The notes below the pieces were generated by a model. That model was not told where the DNA came from. It searched no databases and saw only the letters and a list, made by a program, of their open reading frames with translations. From Vanilla planifolia (lineage: Eukaryota > Streptophyta > Magnoliopsida > Asparagales > Orchidaceae), in assembly GCA_023846275.1 (NCBI GenBank), contig JAIUJO010000144.1, positions 439,001 to 503,000 of the forward strand: DNA of 64,000 nt. The letters are read 5' to 3'. The translations under genes were made by a program, and so were the position numbers. Shown here in pieces: positions 39,384 through 53,735 of this stretch (positions within the stretch are counted from its first letter, which is position 1; every line of letters starts with the position of its first letter).

Positions 39384-42074
39384 ATCAAATCAAATATGAA
39401 TCAAAATGTTTATAAAAGTAGTAAAAAATACTTAAAATTAAAACTTTTTGAAAATTAATATTTAATTAGACATAACTCATTATGATAAGTAAAACAAGCA
39501 TATGTTTTCTTCTCATTTTGCACTTATTTCAGATTAAAATTAATTAGAAAATTAATTAGTATAAATAATAATAAAATATTATTTAAATAAAAATTAAATA
39601 TATTAATAATAAAATCAGATAAATTTAAGCAATATATTATAATTAAGTCAAAGATTTGCTTAGGCAAAAAGAGAAGAAAATGAGTTACATGGCAACAAAA
39701 AAATATTAAAATTAAAACTAAAACAAGATAAATTATATTACAAAGATTCTATCCATGATATTGAGAATATTGTGGATAAGATCATTAATGGTAAAATACA
39801 ATACAAATTGAAATGTCTCATATAATGATCGTAAATACTTGAAAAATAAAAATGTTTAAAACTATAAAATGGATATTTAATGGCATGGAACGCTTCATGC
39901 TCAGCCCAATGACTACTATTTCAACTTGATTAAGCCTCCTTTCAAATAATTAAAATAGACCAAGTTAAATAATCTAAAATAATGAAATGTTTATATCAAA
40001 ATTATTTAAAGTATGTATTGACGTCGAAATAAGACAAATTAAAGCAATATAATATAACAAAATACATGTTGCTTAAAGTTCATATCAAGGAAGATTTATC
40101 ACTTAATAATAATATATCTAAATAAATATAAAAAATTTCAATGAGCTAGATAAATAATACAAGAAAGTTGCCATCTATAATTCATAGAAGATTGAGCATT
40201 ACAACCTTATACAACAAGTCTTATACGAATTGAAATGTTTTTTGAAGTAGGGAAATTATAAAAAAGTATTAAAATGATAAAAATGGATTTTTAATTAGAT
40301 ACAGATCATCGAGATGAATGCAAGAATATTATTTTTGTCTACATCAGAAGTAATTTAGGATTGCTATAAATTATCAAAACTAATATTGATGGATAACAAA
40401 AAAAAATAATTACTAGAATATTAAGAAAAAATTTGTTGATTTTTAAATTAAATAAACTATACTGATATAATATAAAAAAATCATTGAGATGCAAAGCTCA
40501 AATATAGTAGATTTGGAGTTTCATAATAATATAAACAAAGTATCTTAAAACACTTGAAGAATTGAGAAAGATTACATGGGAAATTTGCATCACCAGATTC
40601 AGAAGTGATTAAACATATCATCTTTGATCATCAAGTCATGTATAAATTAAAATAACTATAAAGTGTGCCTTCCTTATAGAGAATAAAATCTTTAAAAATA
40701 GAAAAATAAATAATTAATTGGATGGAGATATATATTGCATAGATATATATTAAAGTTGACAGGGAGATAAATTTAAGTTGTGCAATATTCTCAAATAAAT
40801 GCAATATAAATGTCATGAAAGAGAAACATTAGAGTTTCATAGTCATATAAGAAATAAAAAAGCAGATAATTAAGAAAAAATGTACAAAATAATTGCTTTG
40901 CTTAATACTAAGGAGATTGAGTGTAGCATTCTTAATCATAAAAACAAGATAAAAATCTTATAGCATCATAGAAAAAATATTTAAAAAATTAACATTAATA
41001 TTTAATTTGATAGAGCTTGTCGAGATCAATCTAATGACATTTGTGGTCTTAATTGGACTTTGCTATAATTACTACAAATTAGACAACTAAGTAACAAGAA
41101 ATAATAAATATTTTTGTTAAATGAAATTTATTAAAAATTTAAATAATATAGATTACTATAACGTAACATAACAAAATCAAAGATATATGATGGCGACCTA
41201 GTATAATACTTAGAGTTACACAGTAATATTACAATAGAAAATTAAATAATTTAGAAAAAATGAGAAATTGTATAAGTTAGTTTCATTTAAAGATATTAAT
41301 TCAAAAGAGAATAAAGCCTCAATCTTCAAGTGAAGGATGATTCAAAAATATGACCCAAAAAATTAAAATATAAAAGTTTAAAAATTTTAAAAAATTAATA
41401 TTTAGTTCCATAGATATTTTACCTTAATTGGAATTACTATGAATTAAAAAACTTTAGTAAGAATAAAAAATAATAAATTATTTTTTTGATATTAAATAAA
41501 CATATAATAAAGTTTAATTGAGATAAATATAAGAATTTGTCAAACAACCAAATCAAGGATAGGTAGTGGTCAAATGAGGATAGATTTAGAGTTATGTAGG
41601 AATGAAATTAAAAACAAAGAGAAAAATTTAGAAAAATGTCTTATAATATTTTGAGTAATTGCAAGTCTACGTTACCATGGAAATCACAAGTATGATTTTT
41701 TATTACAAAATCAAATTTGAAAAAAACTACCTTGCACTACATGCCAAAACCATAAAAAATAAAGTATTTAAACATATTTTTTTGATATGTTAGAAAGAGA
41801 TGAGTCCCATGGTGATTATTTATTCTCCATCAAGTCACACTTGAAAACAATGCAAATTACTAAAGTAAATATGCATAAGAAGCAGCAATTTAATATTTTA
41901 ACATTATGTAAGTACATATTAAAATTTTAATTTGATAAATTAAAGCGAAATAATATTTCCCAATCAAAGACAAGTAAAGGTCACATTAGATGAGCGATAG
42001 AGTTGTATAGTACTATAGCGAAATAAAACAAAAGGAGAATCGACATAAATTTATGGAGTGGGAGGTCCTATTAA

Positions 42075-42350
42075 ATAAAGGCACAAACCAAAATAAAATA
42101 AATTACCAAATTAATTTAAAAAAATTTAAATATTAAATAATAATATTTCCTTAAATTAAATAATTCTTTGTAATTTTTGAATTTATTATTATAATTTAAA
42201 TTTAAATGTTATTTTAAAAAAAATTATATTAAAAATATAATTAAATATTTATTTAAATTAAATATTCAATAATAGTAATTTCATAAATTAAATTAGTTTT
42301 AATAATTTAAAATTAATTATTTCTTTTTTAATTTAAATATTAAATAAATA
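42075..42350. other. A/T-only insert of unknown origin
   Basis: About 275 bp almost free of G and C, rich in AAATTTAAAT, AATTAAATT and ATATTTAAT motifs, with none of the satellite blocks. Reverse satellite runs up to about GAGAATCGACATAAATTTATGG and resumes with AATAAATATAAATAATAATATAATA. No terminal repeats or coding signal were recognised. It could be an inserted element or local A/T expansion. Confidence 0.55.
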
Positions 42351-43485
42351 TAAATAATAATATAATATTTTTTAAACATTAGGAAAAAAAATATTAAAGC
42401 TAAAATTAAACATACTAAAGTAATCTAATATAATAAGCTCAAAGTGAAATAGTTGAAAATTTGTGATAAATTATGTGAAAAAATTCAAATTGAAGATACA
42501 AAGGTGCTCTACAATAATATCCTCAACTTAACATTAGATATGAATCAAAAGACCTCATAAAACATGGCATAATATTTGAAAATAAAAAATTTGAAAATAT
42601 AAAGAGTATATATTTAATTTTATAAGGACAAACAATCTTTGTGTTATCTTAATCGGATATGATTTTCCAAAAAAATGAATTGCTAATGAAAATAAAAATA
42701 ATTTAAAAATCTTATTTAATAATTTTATTATTCAAAAAAATACATAAAAAAATTTAATGAGGTAAATTGAAGCATTGTAGTAGAACAACTTCGAAGCAAC
42801 GTAAAGGTCAATCAGAGTGGCATTATAATTTGAACAAATGAAAGCAAAAGTTTCGAAGAAATTAGGCTAATTATATAAGAAAATTCCATTGCAAGGGTAT
42901 ATAAACAAAAGGAATAACAACTTTTTTTAAATAATATAAAAATATTTATTAATGATAAAGTGAGATAAATAGAAGCAATGTAACATAACTAAATGGAAGT
43001 GAGGTAAAGGCCAAATGGTGCTTCTTTCATCTCGATCAAACCTCATTCTAAAAAAATATTATTTTAATATTAAACAAATGTATTTTAAGCTTTAAATGAT
43101 ATAAATTAAGAAAATGTAATAAAATAATTTTAAAGTGATGTAAAGGGCACCCGAGTGGGGAATTAGAGTTTCAATGTTGTACAACAAAATAAAATTAAAA
43201 ATTTCGAGGAAATTAGATTAATTGCATTGCAAAGTTCCAAATAAAGATACTATGAATGTTGAGTGTATCATCCTCAAAAATCGAAGCAATTGCAAATAAA
43301 AATGCCTTATAAAGCAATCCAAAACCATAGAAAATAAAGTTTTTAAAGATATAAAAAATATACATTTTTATACGGCATGTTGAGAAGAGTCAAATGATGG
43401 TCTTTTTTTTATCTCAATTAGGCATCATTTACAATTTATGCATGTACAAAGTGTTAATAAGCATTAATAATAATAAATTTAGAAT

Positions 43486-46400
43486 GAAAACCAAATTCTA
43501 CTCTCATGTGACCCTTTCATGAGTTTGATTTAGTTAAAATATATGGCTATATAATATCACATCTCTACTTTATTACATATTTTCTTAATATTTAAGTATT
43601 TATTAATATTTTTTTTTCTTAATTTTCTAATCAATAGTAATTCTAAATGTCATGTATTTTCTATTTAATAGATGTCTTTGCAATAATTTGGATTGGCTCT
43701 ATACAATTGAAAATTCATCATCAAAATTTTGAATATTTTTGTTTTTATATCTTTGGCAAACATTATGATATTTTTTACTCATACTTGATTTGATAGTGAA
43801 GGATGTTATTTTATACTATTTAGTTAAATAGAATACAAATTTCTCAATCTATTTATCTATTTCATTTAATTTTGGTACTTTTATTTCATTATATTTCTAT
43901 ATAACTCTAATTCATCTCTCATGTGACCTACATATCACTTTCATTTTTATGTTATATAAGTTCAAACTTTCTCATTGAAGCTTTAATACATATATTCAAA
44001 TAAATTTAAAATTATTATTTATTATTGTTTATATATATTTTCTTTTGAACAATACTCGATCGAGATAAAAGAATTATTGTTTGACTGATCATGTTTAGTT
44101 CTATCAAAAACAAATATTTAGTTTTAAAGTTTTAAATACTTTGGTTTCTTTTGCTTTGGTATTGCTAGAAAGTTATTTTAACTAGTACATGGTTTGATGA
44201 TCAATGATGTTACTTAAGATTTCTCAGTATCTTGAAATGCTACTTTCAAAAATAATTCATCTTAGTTCTTCAACCTTTTGTCTTTGACTTCGTTAAATTA
44301 CTATGTAACTCTAAATGTCTTGTCTTGTTGTCCTTATATTATTAATTATGCTTAATTTGAAATTTGATAATAGTTTCAAACAAGGTCCAATTGACATGAA
44401 ACAAATGTTTCTAGCATCTCAATGAACTCTATCTAACTAATAACTCATTTAAATATTTTTTATTATACTTATGAGGCATATTTACTAGTTCATCATTTTA
44501 TATTCTATAATGTTACACTTCATCACCTTAGTATCATGGAATTCAACTTTTCCAAATAATTTAAACGATCAAATTAAATTCCTTACCTTGATTTCACTAA
44601 ATTGTTATGAAACTCAAATTCTTTACTTGTCTCACATTTATCTTCCTATGGTTAAGTTAAATTGCATTGCATAAATTTAACTCATTTTTGCTTTAATACA
44701 TATTTTTAATACATTTATCATTTTTAATTTTTATTTTCTTATTAGATAACTCATAATAATTCCAAATGAGGTCTAATGTAGATAACTAAAACTTCATTAG
44801 ACTTACCTCAATGATTATTGTCGAATAAAACTTTTTTTAAAAATTTGTAATCATTTCTTTCAAATATTTTTACATGCTTTATGAGAAAGTTTCATTCATA
44901 TATGATTTTTAGATTGAGGATGTCACAGTTCATGTTAATATGCTAAAATACAATTTTTTTGTGTAATTTATCTCGTTTATCTTGAATGATGTTGTTACAC
45001 TACACATCTTATCATGTTGCAGTGCTTTTTCTTGTGTTGTATTTCTCATTTGAACTTTAATATTTATTTACAAAATATTTATATAATTATTTTTTATTAT
45101 TTAAATTTATTAATTTTGTAATTATAGGAATTAAAAATTTTGTTTAATTTGAAATTATGTTTTATCTTCTTCAAAATCTTTTATTTCCAATTATTCTTTC
45201 CTACTTTATAGAAAATATTTTTATACCATATTTGATAATAGAGGACATTACACATGATACTTATAGAATTTTGGAATTCAATATTTTTGGAAAACATATC
45301 ATATTTCTTCAACCTTTTCACTATTGTTTTGTAATATTATTGTATAATTCTAAATCTCCTCCAGCATAACCTTAATATCTTTTAATTTGATATATTACAT
45401 TGATGAAAAGTTTCATATTCAAAATTTAATACATATTTACCTAACATTAAATTGTAATTTTCTTATTATTTATTCTTAGTCTCTATGACCTGTATCTATG
45501 TAAATATTATTTTCCCTATTTGTAAATTGTTTCTTTTCTAAAGGTTTTGAACATTTTATGAGAAACTTTTTCTAGTACATTTTCTAATGATTAAGAAGGT
45601 TACATGATCTCTTTTGTACAATTAATTGCAATAACCTTTAAAACAATATCTAATTTCTTTGATTTTTTAATTATTTACATTACTATGTAACCTTAAATCT
45701 CATCGTTTGTGTCTTCATGCTTTTGTTTTGTTATGTTACAGTTTTTCAATTTATCTTTATTGGCATTAACATATATTTAAGAAATACTAAATTATTAATT
45801 TGTTATTATTTATGCTTAAAAACTTTGATAATACACAGAAAGTTTGAAAACGATCTCATAGAGATGAAACAAATATTGTTGAACTAAAACCTTTTTTTAG
45901 TATTTTGTATTAAAACCTTTTTTTGTATATTTGATCTTATTTTTGTAAATGTTTTTCTTTTAGTTATTTATATTAGTTTGAAACTCAAAATCTTTTCTTT
46001 CTTGACCCCTTATAGTGTTTTGTATTAGACTGTTTTATTTTATCAAATTTTTGCTTTTCATATAATTACATAATTTAAAAATAATAACTTATGATTATTT
46101 TCACTTATTTACTTAGTTATTAAAAGAAATTCCAAAAAAGGATCGATCAAGATCAAACAAATATCTTAAGGGTTCTCTCAACTCCTTCCATTCAATTAAA
46201 AATGATTTTTAATATTTCTAGGCATTTTATTTTCTTCTATTTTGACAAGTTTTATACAACATAATTTTTAATACCTAATTTTATGATAAAGGATATTAAA
46301 TTATATTTTCTTAGCAACATGAAATGATACCTTCCCTTACAATTATGTCATTCATTTAAATTTTTTGCTTTGATTTCATTAAATTACAATAAAACTCTAA

Positions 46401-48650
46401 AGCAACACTTGTACAACTTATACATGGCCAGTTTTTTTTTATATTACATTACTTCAATTATCTCATTTAAGATTTAATATATATACTTAAAGTTAAATTA
46501 AAAATGTGGTACTATTTATTATATTATTTTTTTTAATTCATAGTTATTCCAAAAATTACCAATTAAGACATAACAAATATCATTTTGTTAATTTCACCAA
46601 GCTCTATTTACAGAACAATTCAGTTACACAAACACACACACATACACACAGACACACACACACACACACACAAATTATATATATATTATTTAATTTTTTT
46701 CTTGTTTTAAGAAACTTTTTTAAATTTTTCGTTAATTTTACATAGAGAATGTTGCACTTGATCTCTCGAAATCTTTGAATGCAACTTTCTTGTTTAATTT
46801 ATCTTATTTTTGGGATGTTTTTTTTTTATTTCGTGGTGTTACAATAAAATTCAATTATCCTCTCGTGTGACTTTCACATCGCTTAGTTTTAGATATATTA
46901 GATTGCTTAAATTGATTTCATTTCATCTTTATTTTATTATTACTTAATTTTTGAAACATAATTTATTTTTTTCTTTTTCTTTCTTTATCTAATTAATTTA
47001 TAGTAATCCAAAATGATGCTCGATTAAAATGAAACAAAAATCACTACATTAATCTTAAAAAGCTCAATCTATTAAAATATTCGTTTTTATATTTTTAAAT
47101 GTATTATTTTCAAAGGTTATTTATGGATTATGAGTTATTTTAATTTTTACTTAATTAAACTATTAAGACAACTACTTTAGTTGTCCATACCATCTTGGAA
47201 TGCTACATTGCTGCATAGCATAACTTATTTCCTCAACATTTAACTTCGATTTTATCAAAATATGTAGCTGTAAAGCTCATATATCAGCATTTGAACGGCT
47301 TTTAATTATTAAATCGTATCACTCAAATTTATCTTGTTTTAACTCTAATATATATTTAATAAAAAATTAAAGAAAAATCTAAAAATTATTTAGGCTTATT
47401 TAATTTTCTAATTTGTAGTAATTTAAAATAAGGCTCAGTGAAGACAAAAGAAATGTTTTTGGGATTGTCTCAAAAAGCTTAATCTAACAACAAATTCGTT
47501 TTATATTTATTTAGCTAATTTATTTTTTTTGTGTTAAAATGATTTAATGGACATTTCAATTTCTACTTGATTTCACTTTTAAGGATGCCACACATGATCT
47601 CCTTAGTATCTTAGAATGCAACTTTTTGTTACAATTTGTTTAGTTTCTTTAAATTTTTCATCTGAAATTTTTTATAATACTACATAATTGTAAATCTCAT
47701 CTCATGTTATGTATACATCACTTGTGTTTCACTATATCATTATGATCCCATTTCACTTTTTTCAATTCGATTATATCTTTAATTCATATTAAAAGAATAA
47801 CTCATTATTATTTGTGCTAATTTACTCAAAAATTCATAGTGATTTTTGATGATTTTTTTATCTAATTAAAAAAAATTTTGTAGCACTCATCTCAAAATTA
47901 TCTTTGTAATTGAATATTTGTTTTATTTCATAAATATTTTTTCATTGATTTAATATTTTTATGATAAGTTTTTATGTATAGCTAATTTTATGATCCATGA
48001 CATTACATTTAATCTCCATTTTATCTTAGAATATATTTTTGCCACAAATTTAATCTCATTTCTTCAAAGTTTTTTCTTCAGTTTGTATACATTATAGTGA
48101 AACTTGAATTCTTATATTATTTTGGCTTTACTTTACTTTTATTTTATTACATTTATTTGTTTAATTTTCCTTATTTTAACTTTATTATATATTTACTTAA
48201 CATTTTAAATTTAATTTATTATTTATTATGGCCATTTATTTTTTTAACTTTCAATAATTTTAAATGAGCTTTTTTTGAAAAGAAACAAAAGTTAGTGTAC
48301 TCATTCGAACGTGCTCTATATAATTGAAAGTTCATTTTTAAACTTTTAAATTTCTTTTAAATATCTTTAGCAACTTTTATGACACATTTCTTTTTATAAT
48401 TGTTTTATTATTTATAAAAGCTACTTAGATACCTTGCAAAGGAAATTTATTATATAATTTATCTCATTTATGTGATTTTTTTGCTTTTATGTACTCAAAT
48501 TCATCTCTCATGTGACCATTACAATTCCTTCATATTTTTATATCAGGTTGCCACATTTAAACTTTAATAAATATCCATAAAATAAAAATAATTATTTGTT
48601 ACATTCTTTTATTACATGTGTTTTTTTAAATTTGAAAGTCATAGTAACTC
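43486..48650 (+). repeat. Satellite array, block D (forward, inverted relative to flanks)
   Basis: Forward monomers again, opening directly with CTACTCTCATGTGACCCTTTCATGAG and ending near AAAGTCATAGTAACTCTT. Anchors recur near 43690, 44080, 44410, 44800, 45880, 46180, 46590, 47040, 47470, 47890 and 48300. Both ends switch direction within a few bases with no visible element at the junctions. No gene seen. Confidence 0.85.
46625..46672. repeat. (AC)n microsatellite
   Basis: About 48 bp of AC repeats with a few A, T and G interruptions, followed by ATATATATAT. It creates a spurious His-Thr repeat in an overlapping reading frame (46506-46745). It is the only clear AC repeat in the window. Confidence 0.95.
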
Positions 48651-51600
48651 TTAAATACTTAATTAGATTGAGCCCATCTAGATGTGTCCAACGACATTTT
48701 TTCCATTGATATCGAACCTCATTTTAAATTACTATCAAATATCAAAATATATAAGCTTAATTAATAATCATTTTATTTTAAAATGTCAAAATATATAATG
48801 AAGTTAAAATTATTTGAATTTAAGGGAAAAATATAGCATAATAAAAGTGATATAATGGCTAAAAGAGAGGAGAAATAGTACTTATAAAAAAATAGGAAAA
48901 TCTATACAAAAAATTAATTAATAAAATAAACTATATGGGACATCTAATTTAGAAGATACTAAGGGATCAAGTATAACATCATCAATCATTAAATCAAATA
49001 TGAAATATTAATCACTAGTAAAGTATGTGAAATGCATAGAAAAATGATTTAAAAAGCTTAAAAATAAATATTTCAAAGATATAGTTTGCCTATTTTAGTC
49101 CAAGGATAATTTTCTTCAACTCGACCAAATCTCGTTTGGAATTACAATGAATTATAGAATTAAAAAGCATAAGTAGTAATAAATTATTACTTTATTATTA
49201 ACAAAATAAATATTCAATTTGAAATTGAAAAATCTGAATTAATTTAGCATAACAACATAAAAAAAATGTAATTGTCCCACAAAAAAAGAACTAGTGTTTG
49301 ACCAAAATATAACTAAATCAAAGCAAAAAAAAATGAATAAATGATATAAATGGTAAGGGAAAGCAACATCCTAAGATTTTAATGTCATTAAGTGCAACAT
49401 TCCTGATTATCAAATCATGTTTGAATCGATTTGCCTTGTTAAGTGTATCAAAAAAATACAAATTAAAAGTATTTAGTAATATTAAAGTAAATATTAATTT
49501 GAAATAATAAAAATGTCTCCAATAATATTTGTTTTTTTTTTGCTCATAACACAATTTGAATTTCTATGAATTAACTAATTAAACAAGTATAAAACAACAA
49601 AATTATTTTTTTAATATTAAGGAATATTATATTAAAGCTAAAATGAGATAAATTGAAGCAAAGAAACATAAGAAAAAGAAAAGTAATTCTTACATATTAA
49701 AAGTTTTATAATGAAATATTACCAAAAGAAAGTCAAAGTAAAATGTAGGAAAAAATGTGATAAGTTTTATATGGATGTTGTATTTCAAGGTATGAAGGAG
49801 ATATTAAGACATTATTGATTTTAAAATGAGATTATCTTACAAATCAATGAAAAACCCTAGAAATTAAAATTCTTTTAAATACACAAAAAGATATTTGTAA
49901 CTAGACGATGCTCATCGAAGTGAGAACGTTGACATTAGTTTCTTTTAGAAATATTATGAATTATCAAAGAAGTTAATGATAAGTAATGATAATTTTTTTT
50001 ATAAAGTTAGGCAGATATATATTAAAGTTTAAATAAGATAAAGAGAAGCAAAACAATATAAATGAATAAAAATGATAAAATGGTCACCTAAAAGTAGAAT
50101 TAGAATTTCTCAATAATATAGCAAAGTCAATTCACAACATTTGGTGAAGTGAGATTAATTAAGTTGAAGGTAAATGAAAATATACTAAGTAGATTGAGTG
50201 TAACAATGTTGATCATTAAAATAAGAAAAAATTGAAATGTCTCATAAAGTGTGTTAGAACTCTAAAAAACTTTTTTCACATATATGTACAAAATAATACA
50301 AAGTAATATTTAATATCACATAGCATGATTATTTGATTAACATAAAATCTCATTTGATTTATTACTAATTACCAAAGTAATTAAAAAATCATTAAAATTA
50401 ATTATTCCTTTAACGTTAACTAAGTATATATTAAAGGGGAGATGAGAAAAATTAAAAGAATATAATATAATGAAATAAAAGAAATGTTAAGTTCAACTAA
50501 AAGGAATGTTTTTGTTTCATAGTAATATAACCAAATCAAAGAAAAACATTTGATGTAATGAGAAGAATTGCTTATGAAAGTTCAATTCCAAGGTATTAAT
50601 AAAAATATCATATTAAGAGTTTAAAAATTATGTACAAATAAAATTATGTTTTTAAGAGTATAAAAATCATAGATTATAAAAACTATTAAGAATTTAAAAA
50701 CGAAAAATTAATTTGATGGGGCTCATTGATACTATATTGCAAGACTATTATCTTTATCTATTTTTGACCTAATTACTAATTACTACTGTTCGTAAAAAAA
50801 AAATAATAATAGCATTAAATCATTACTTTTATATTTGATTAATATCTAATAATACGAAAATTACATAAACTAAAGATAGATATTATAACAAAATAAAAGT
50901 TATAGAAACATCACATAAGGGAAGAATTCATGTACCATAATAGCATAACTAAATAAGGCAAGCAATTTTAAGAAATCAAATATATGGTTAAGAAAACTTG
51001 ATGTTAAAGATACTAAGGTCATTCAATATTGCATCCTCTATCATTACATAAGTTATATATAAAAATATCTCTTAAGATAGCTAAAATTCTAAGAAATAAA
51101 AAATTAAAAAAATGTTATAGTTAATATTTAATTTAAAACAGCTCTTTGAAACAAACATAATGATTATTTCTTTGTCTTCTTTCGAACATGTTTCAATTTA
51201 CCATTAATTACTAAGTTAAATAAAAATAAATAACAATTAACTACTATTTAGATATTAGGTGAGAGATAAGGTATTTCATAAGGTATGTCAAAATCCTTGA
51301 AAATAAAATATTTCAAAATGTTCCAAAAAAAATTTAATTAAAAAGAGCTTCTAGAATTAAGATTAGTGATGTTAGTTTTGTTTCAATTAGACCTTATTCT
51401 GACATACTATAAATTTCAAAATTGAATAATCATAGACAAAACAAGTAGTATTTTAATATTAAGGAAACATATATTAAAGCTAGAATAAGATAAGTTTGAA
51501 TAAATATAATATAATAAAATTAATATGATTCAAATGTCACATCATAGGACAATTAGGGTTTTAAAATAATATAATTAAAATAAAGCTCAAAATTTTATAA

Positions 51601-53136
51601 AATTGGAAAAGTTTTACATTAACCTCACAATACAAGATACAATTGAGAGAAAGAAAAACATCACTAATTATTAAATAATGTACAAATCAAATTTATTGTA
51701 AACTATGATAAAATATTAAAATATAAATAATTTTTTAAAAATGTACATTTAATTAAATGAAACTCACAAAGACATGTCCAATGATGTTTGTTTTATCTTC
51801 ATCGGTTCTCATTTAGAATTAATGTGAATTACCAAAAAAAAAAAGCAAAAATAGAAACTTATTATTTTAATATTAAGATAATTTACATTAAATTTGAAAT
51901 TATATAAATTAAAGGAAAGTAATGTATAGCAAAATTAATGTAATGTAGGTAACACAGAAGGAAATTTAGAGTAACACATGAAAGAGAAATAACAGAAAAA
52001 AATGAAGAAAATGAGAAAACTTTTTTCAACAACTTATATTCCAAGATATTAATTAGATCAAGTTTAAGAATATTGGGCTTAAAATATTGTACTATTAGAA
52101 AAAGTTTTTGAAGCATGTTAGACTTCAAAAAAATAATAATATTTGAAAACATAACAGAAATTTAATTAGATCTAGGCTATTAAGTAGAGTCTAGCAACAT
52201 ATAGTTCATGTGCAAGTGAGCTCATTCTAAAATACTGTACTTATTAATGTAGATAAATAATAATGAATTAATTTGTTTAATAAAACTTAAAAGTGAAATA
52301 AGATAAGTTGTAGGAATATAATATATCCATGTAAAACTAACATGAAAATAAAATAATTAAAAAGTATAAAAATAAATGTTGACTTAATGCTTTTTAAGGC
52401 TAGTCTATCGATGTAGTTTTAAACACAATTAGGGCTCATCAGTAATTATTGTTATTTATAAAGTAAAATTTGCATAACTAACAATGAATGATAATTTTCA
52501 TACTTACTGAACAAATAATAATGTCAAAATTAAATAGATTTAATTATTATAATATAACAATATCAAAGCATTGTTAAAGTCACATAAAAATGATTTTGGT
52601 TTATGTAGAAATAAACAAAATAAAAATAAAAAAATTGATGAAATGAGATAATGGTTGGAGAAAAGCTTTATTACAAGAAACTAAGATGATCAAGTGTAAC
52701 ACACTCAATTTTCAAATAAGGTACAAATCGATGTATCTTGAATACCGTGCTAGCACTATAGAAAATAAATTATTTAAAAATATAAAAATTTATAGCTTGT
52801 TGGGTAAAGGTAGTCAAGATGAGTCGAATGACATTTGTTTGTCTTGATCACACCTTCTTTGAAATTACTACAAATTGCCCAATTAATAAGCAAAAATAAT
52901 AGCAAATATTATTACAATTTCAAGAGAATATATATTGAAGAAAAATAAGATAAATTGAATTAAAATAATATAAAATAAAATCAAAGTAATCTAAATGTCA
53001 CCTAATAATAAAATGAAAAAGACTTATCTCTAATTCTACCAAACCAAAGATAAAAATTAAATGAAATGAGATAAACTATTTTAAAAAGTTACATTACAAG
53101 ATATTAGGGAGATTGAATGCAATACCTTCAATTATA

Positions 53137-53735
53137 AAATCAAGCATAAAAAAATTTCCCATAAAGCATGCATCAACATTAGAAAATAAAAAATTACAAA
53201 GCCATATAAAAATTAATTATTTAGCAAGAAATCATTTATCGACATGAATAAAAAATGTTTGTTTCACATCCAAATTCATTAAGCACAAATAATATTATGT
53301 AATTATTTTAATAAAACATAACTATATATTAATACTATAATGAGATCATTTGTAGAAGTATAATATAACAAAATGAAAATAATTGAGAGGGTAGATGAAA
53401 TGAGAATAATATAGGAAGGAAGAAATCGTTTATCGAGAGGTTAGATGAAATCAAGCATAAAAAAATTTCCCATAAGGCATGCATGAACATTAGAAAATAA
53501 AAAATTACAAAGCCATAGAAAAATTAATTATTTAGCAAGAAATCGTTTATCGACATGAATAAAAAATGTTTGTTTCACATCCAAATTCATTAAGCACAAA
53601 TAATATTATGTAATTATTTTAATAAAACATAACAATATATTAATACTATAATGAGAAAATTTGTAGAAGTATAATGCAACAAAATGAAAATAATTGAGAG
53701 GTTAGATGAAATGACAATAGTATAGGAAGGAAGCA
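53137..53735. repeat. Recent 311-bp tandem duplication
   Basis: AAATCAAGCATAAAAAAATT begins copies near 53138 and 53449 (period 311). About 285 bp of each copy agree with only about a dozen differences, in contrast to the poor similarity between ordinary monomers. Between the copies lies a ~25-bp filler, AAATCGTTTATCG then AGAGGTTAGATG, made of pieces that also occur inside the second copy (near 53545 and 53697). Confidence 0.93.

Larger units (their letters stand above)
35224..43485 (-). repeat. Satellite array, block C (reverse)
   Basis: Reverse-oriented ~415-bp monomers with anchors near 35360, 35780, 36190, 36910, 37325, 37720, 38005, 38765, 39075, 39475, 39890, 40310, 40730, 41010 and 41800. 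It contains a short forward-oriented inversion, a 19-bp duplication and an A/T-only insert, listed separately. Monomers are more deletion-ridden toward the right. No gene or RNA gene seen. Confidence 0.87.

Noticed and set aside
46506..46745. Histidine/threonine-repeat protein
   Set aside because: The repeat is an (AC)n microsatellite read in frame. There is no coding support on either side.
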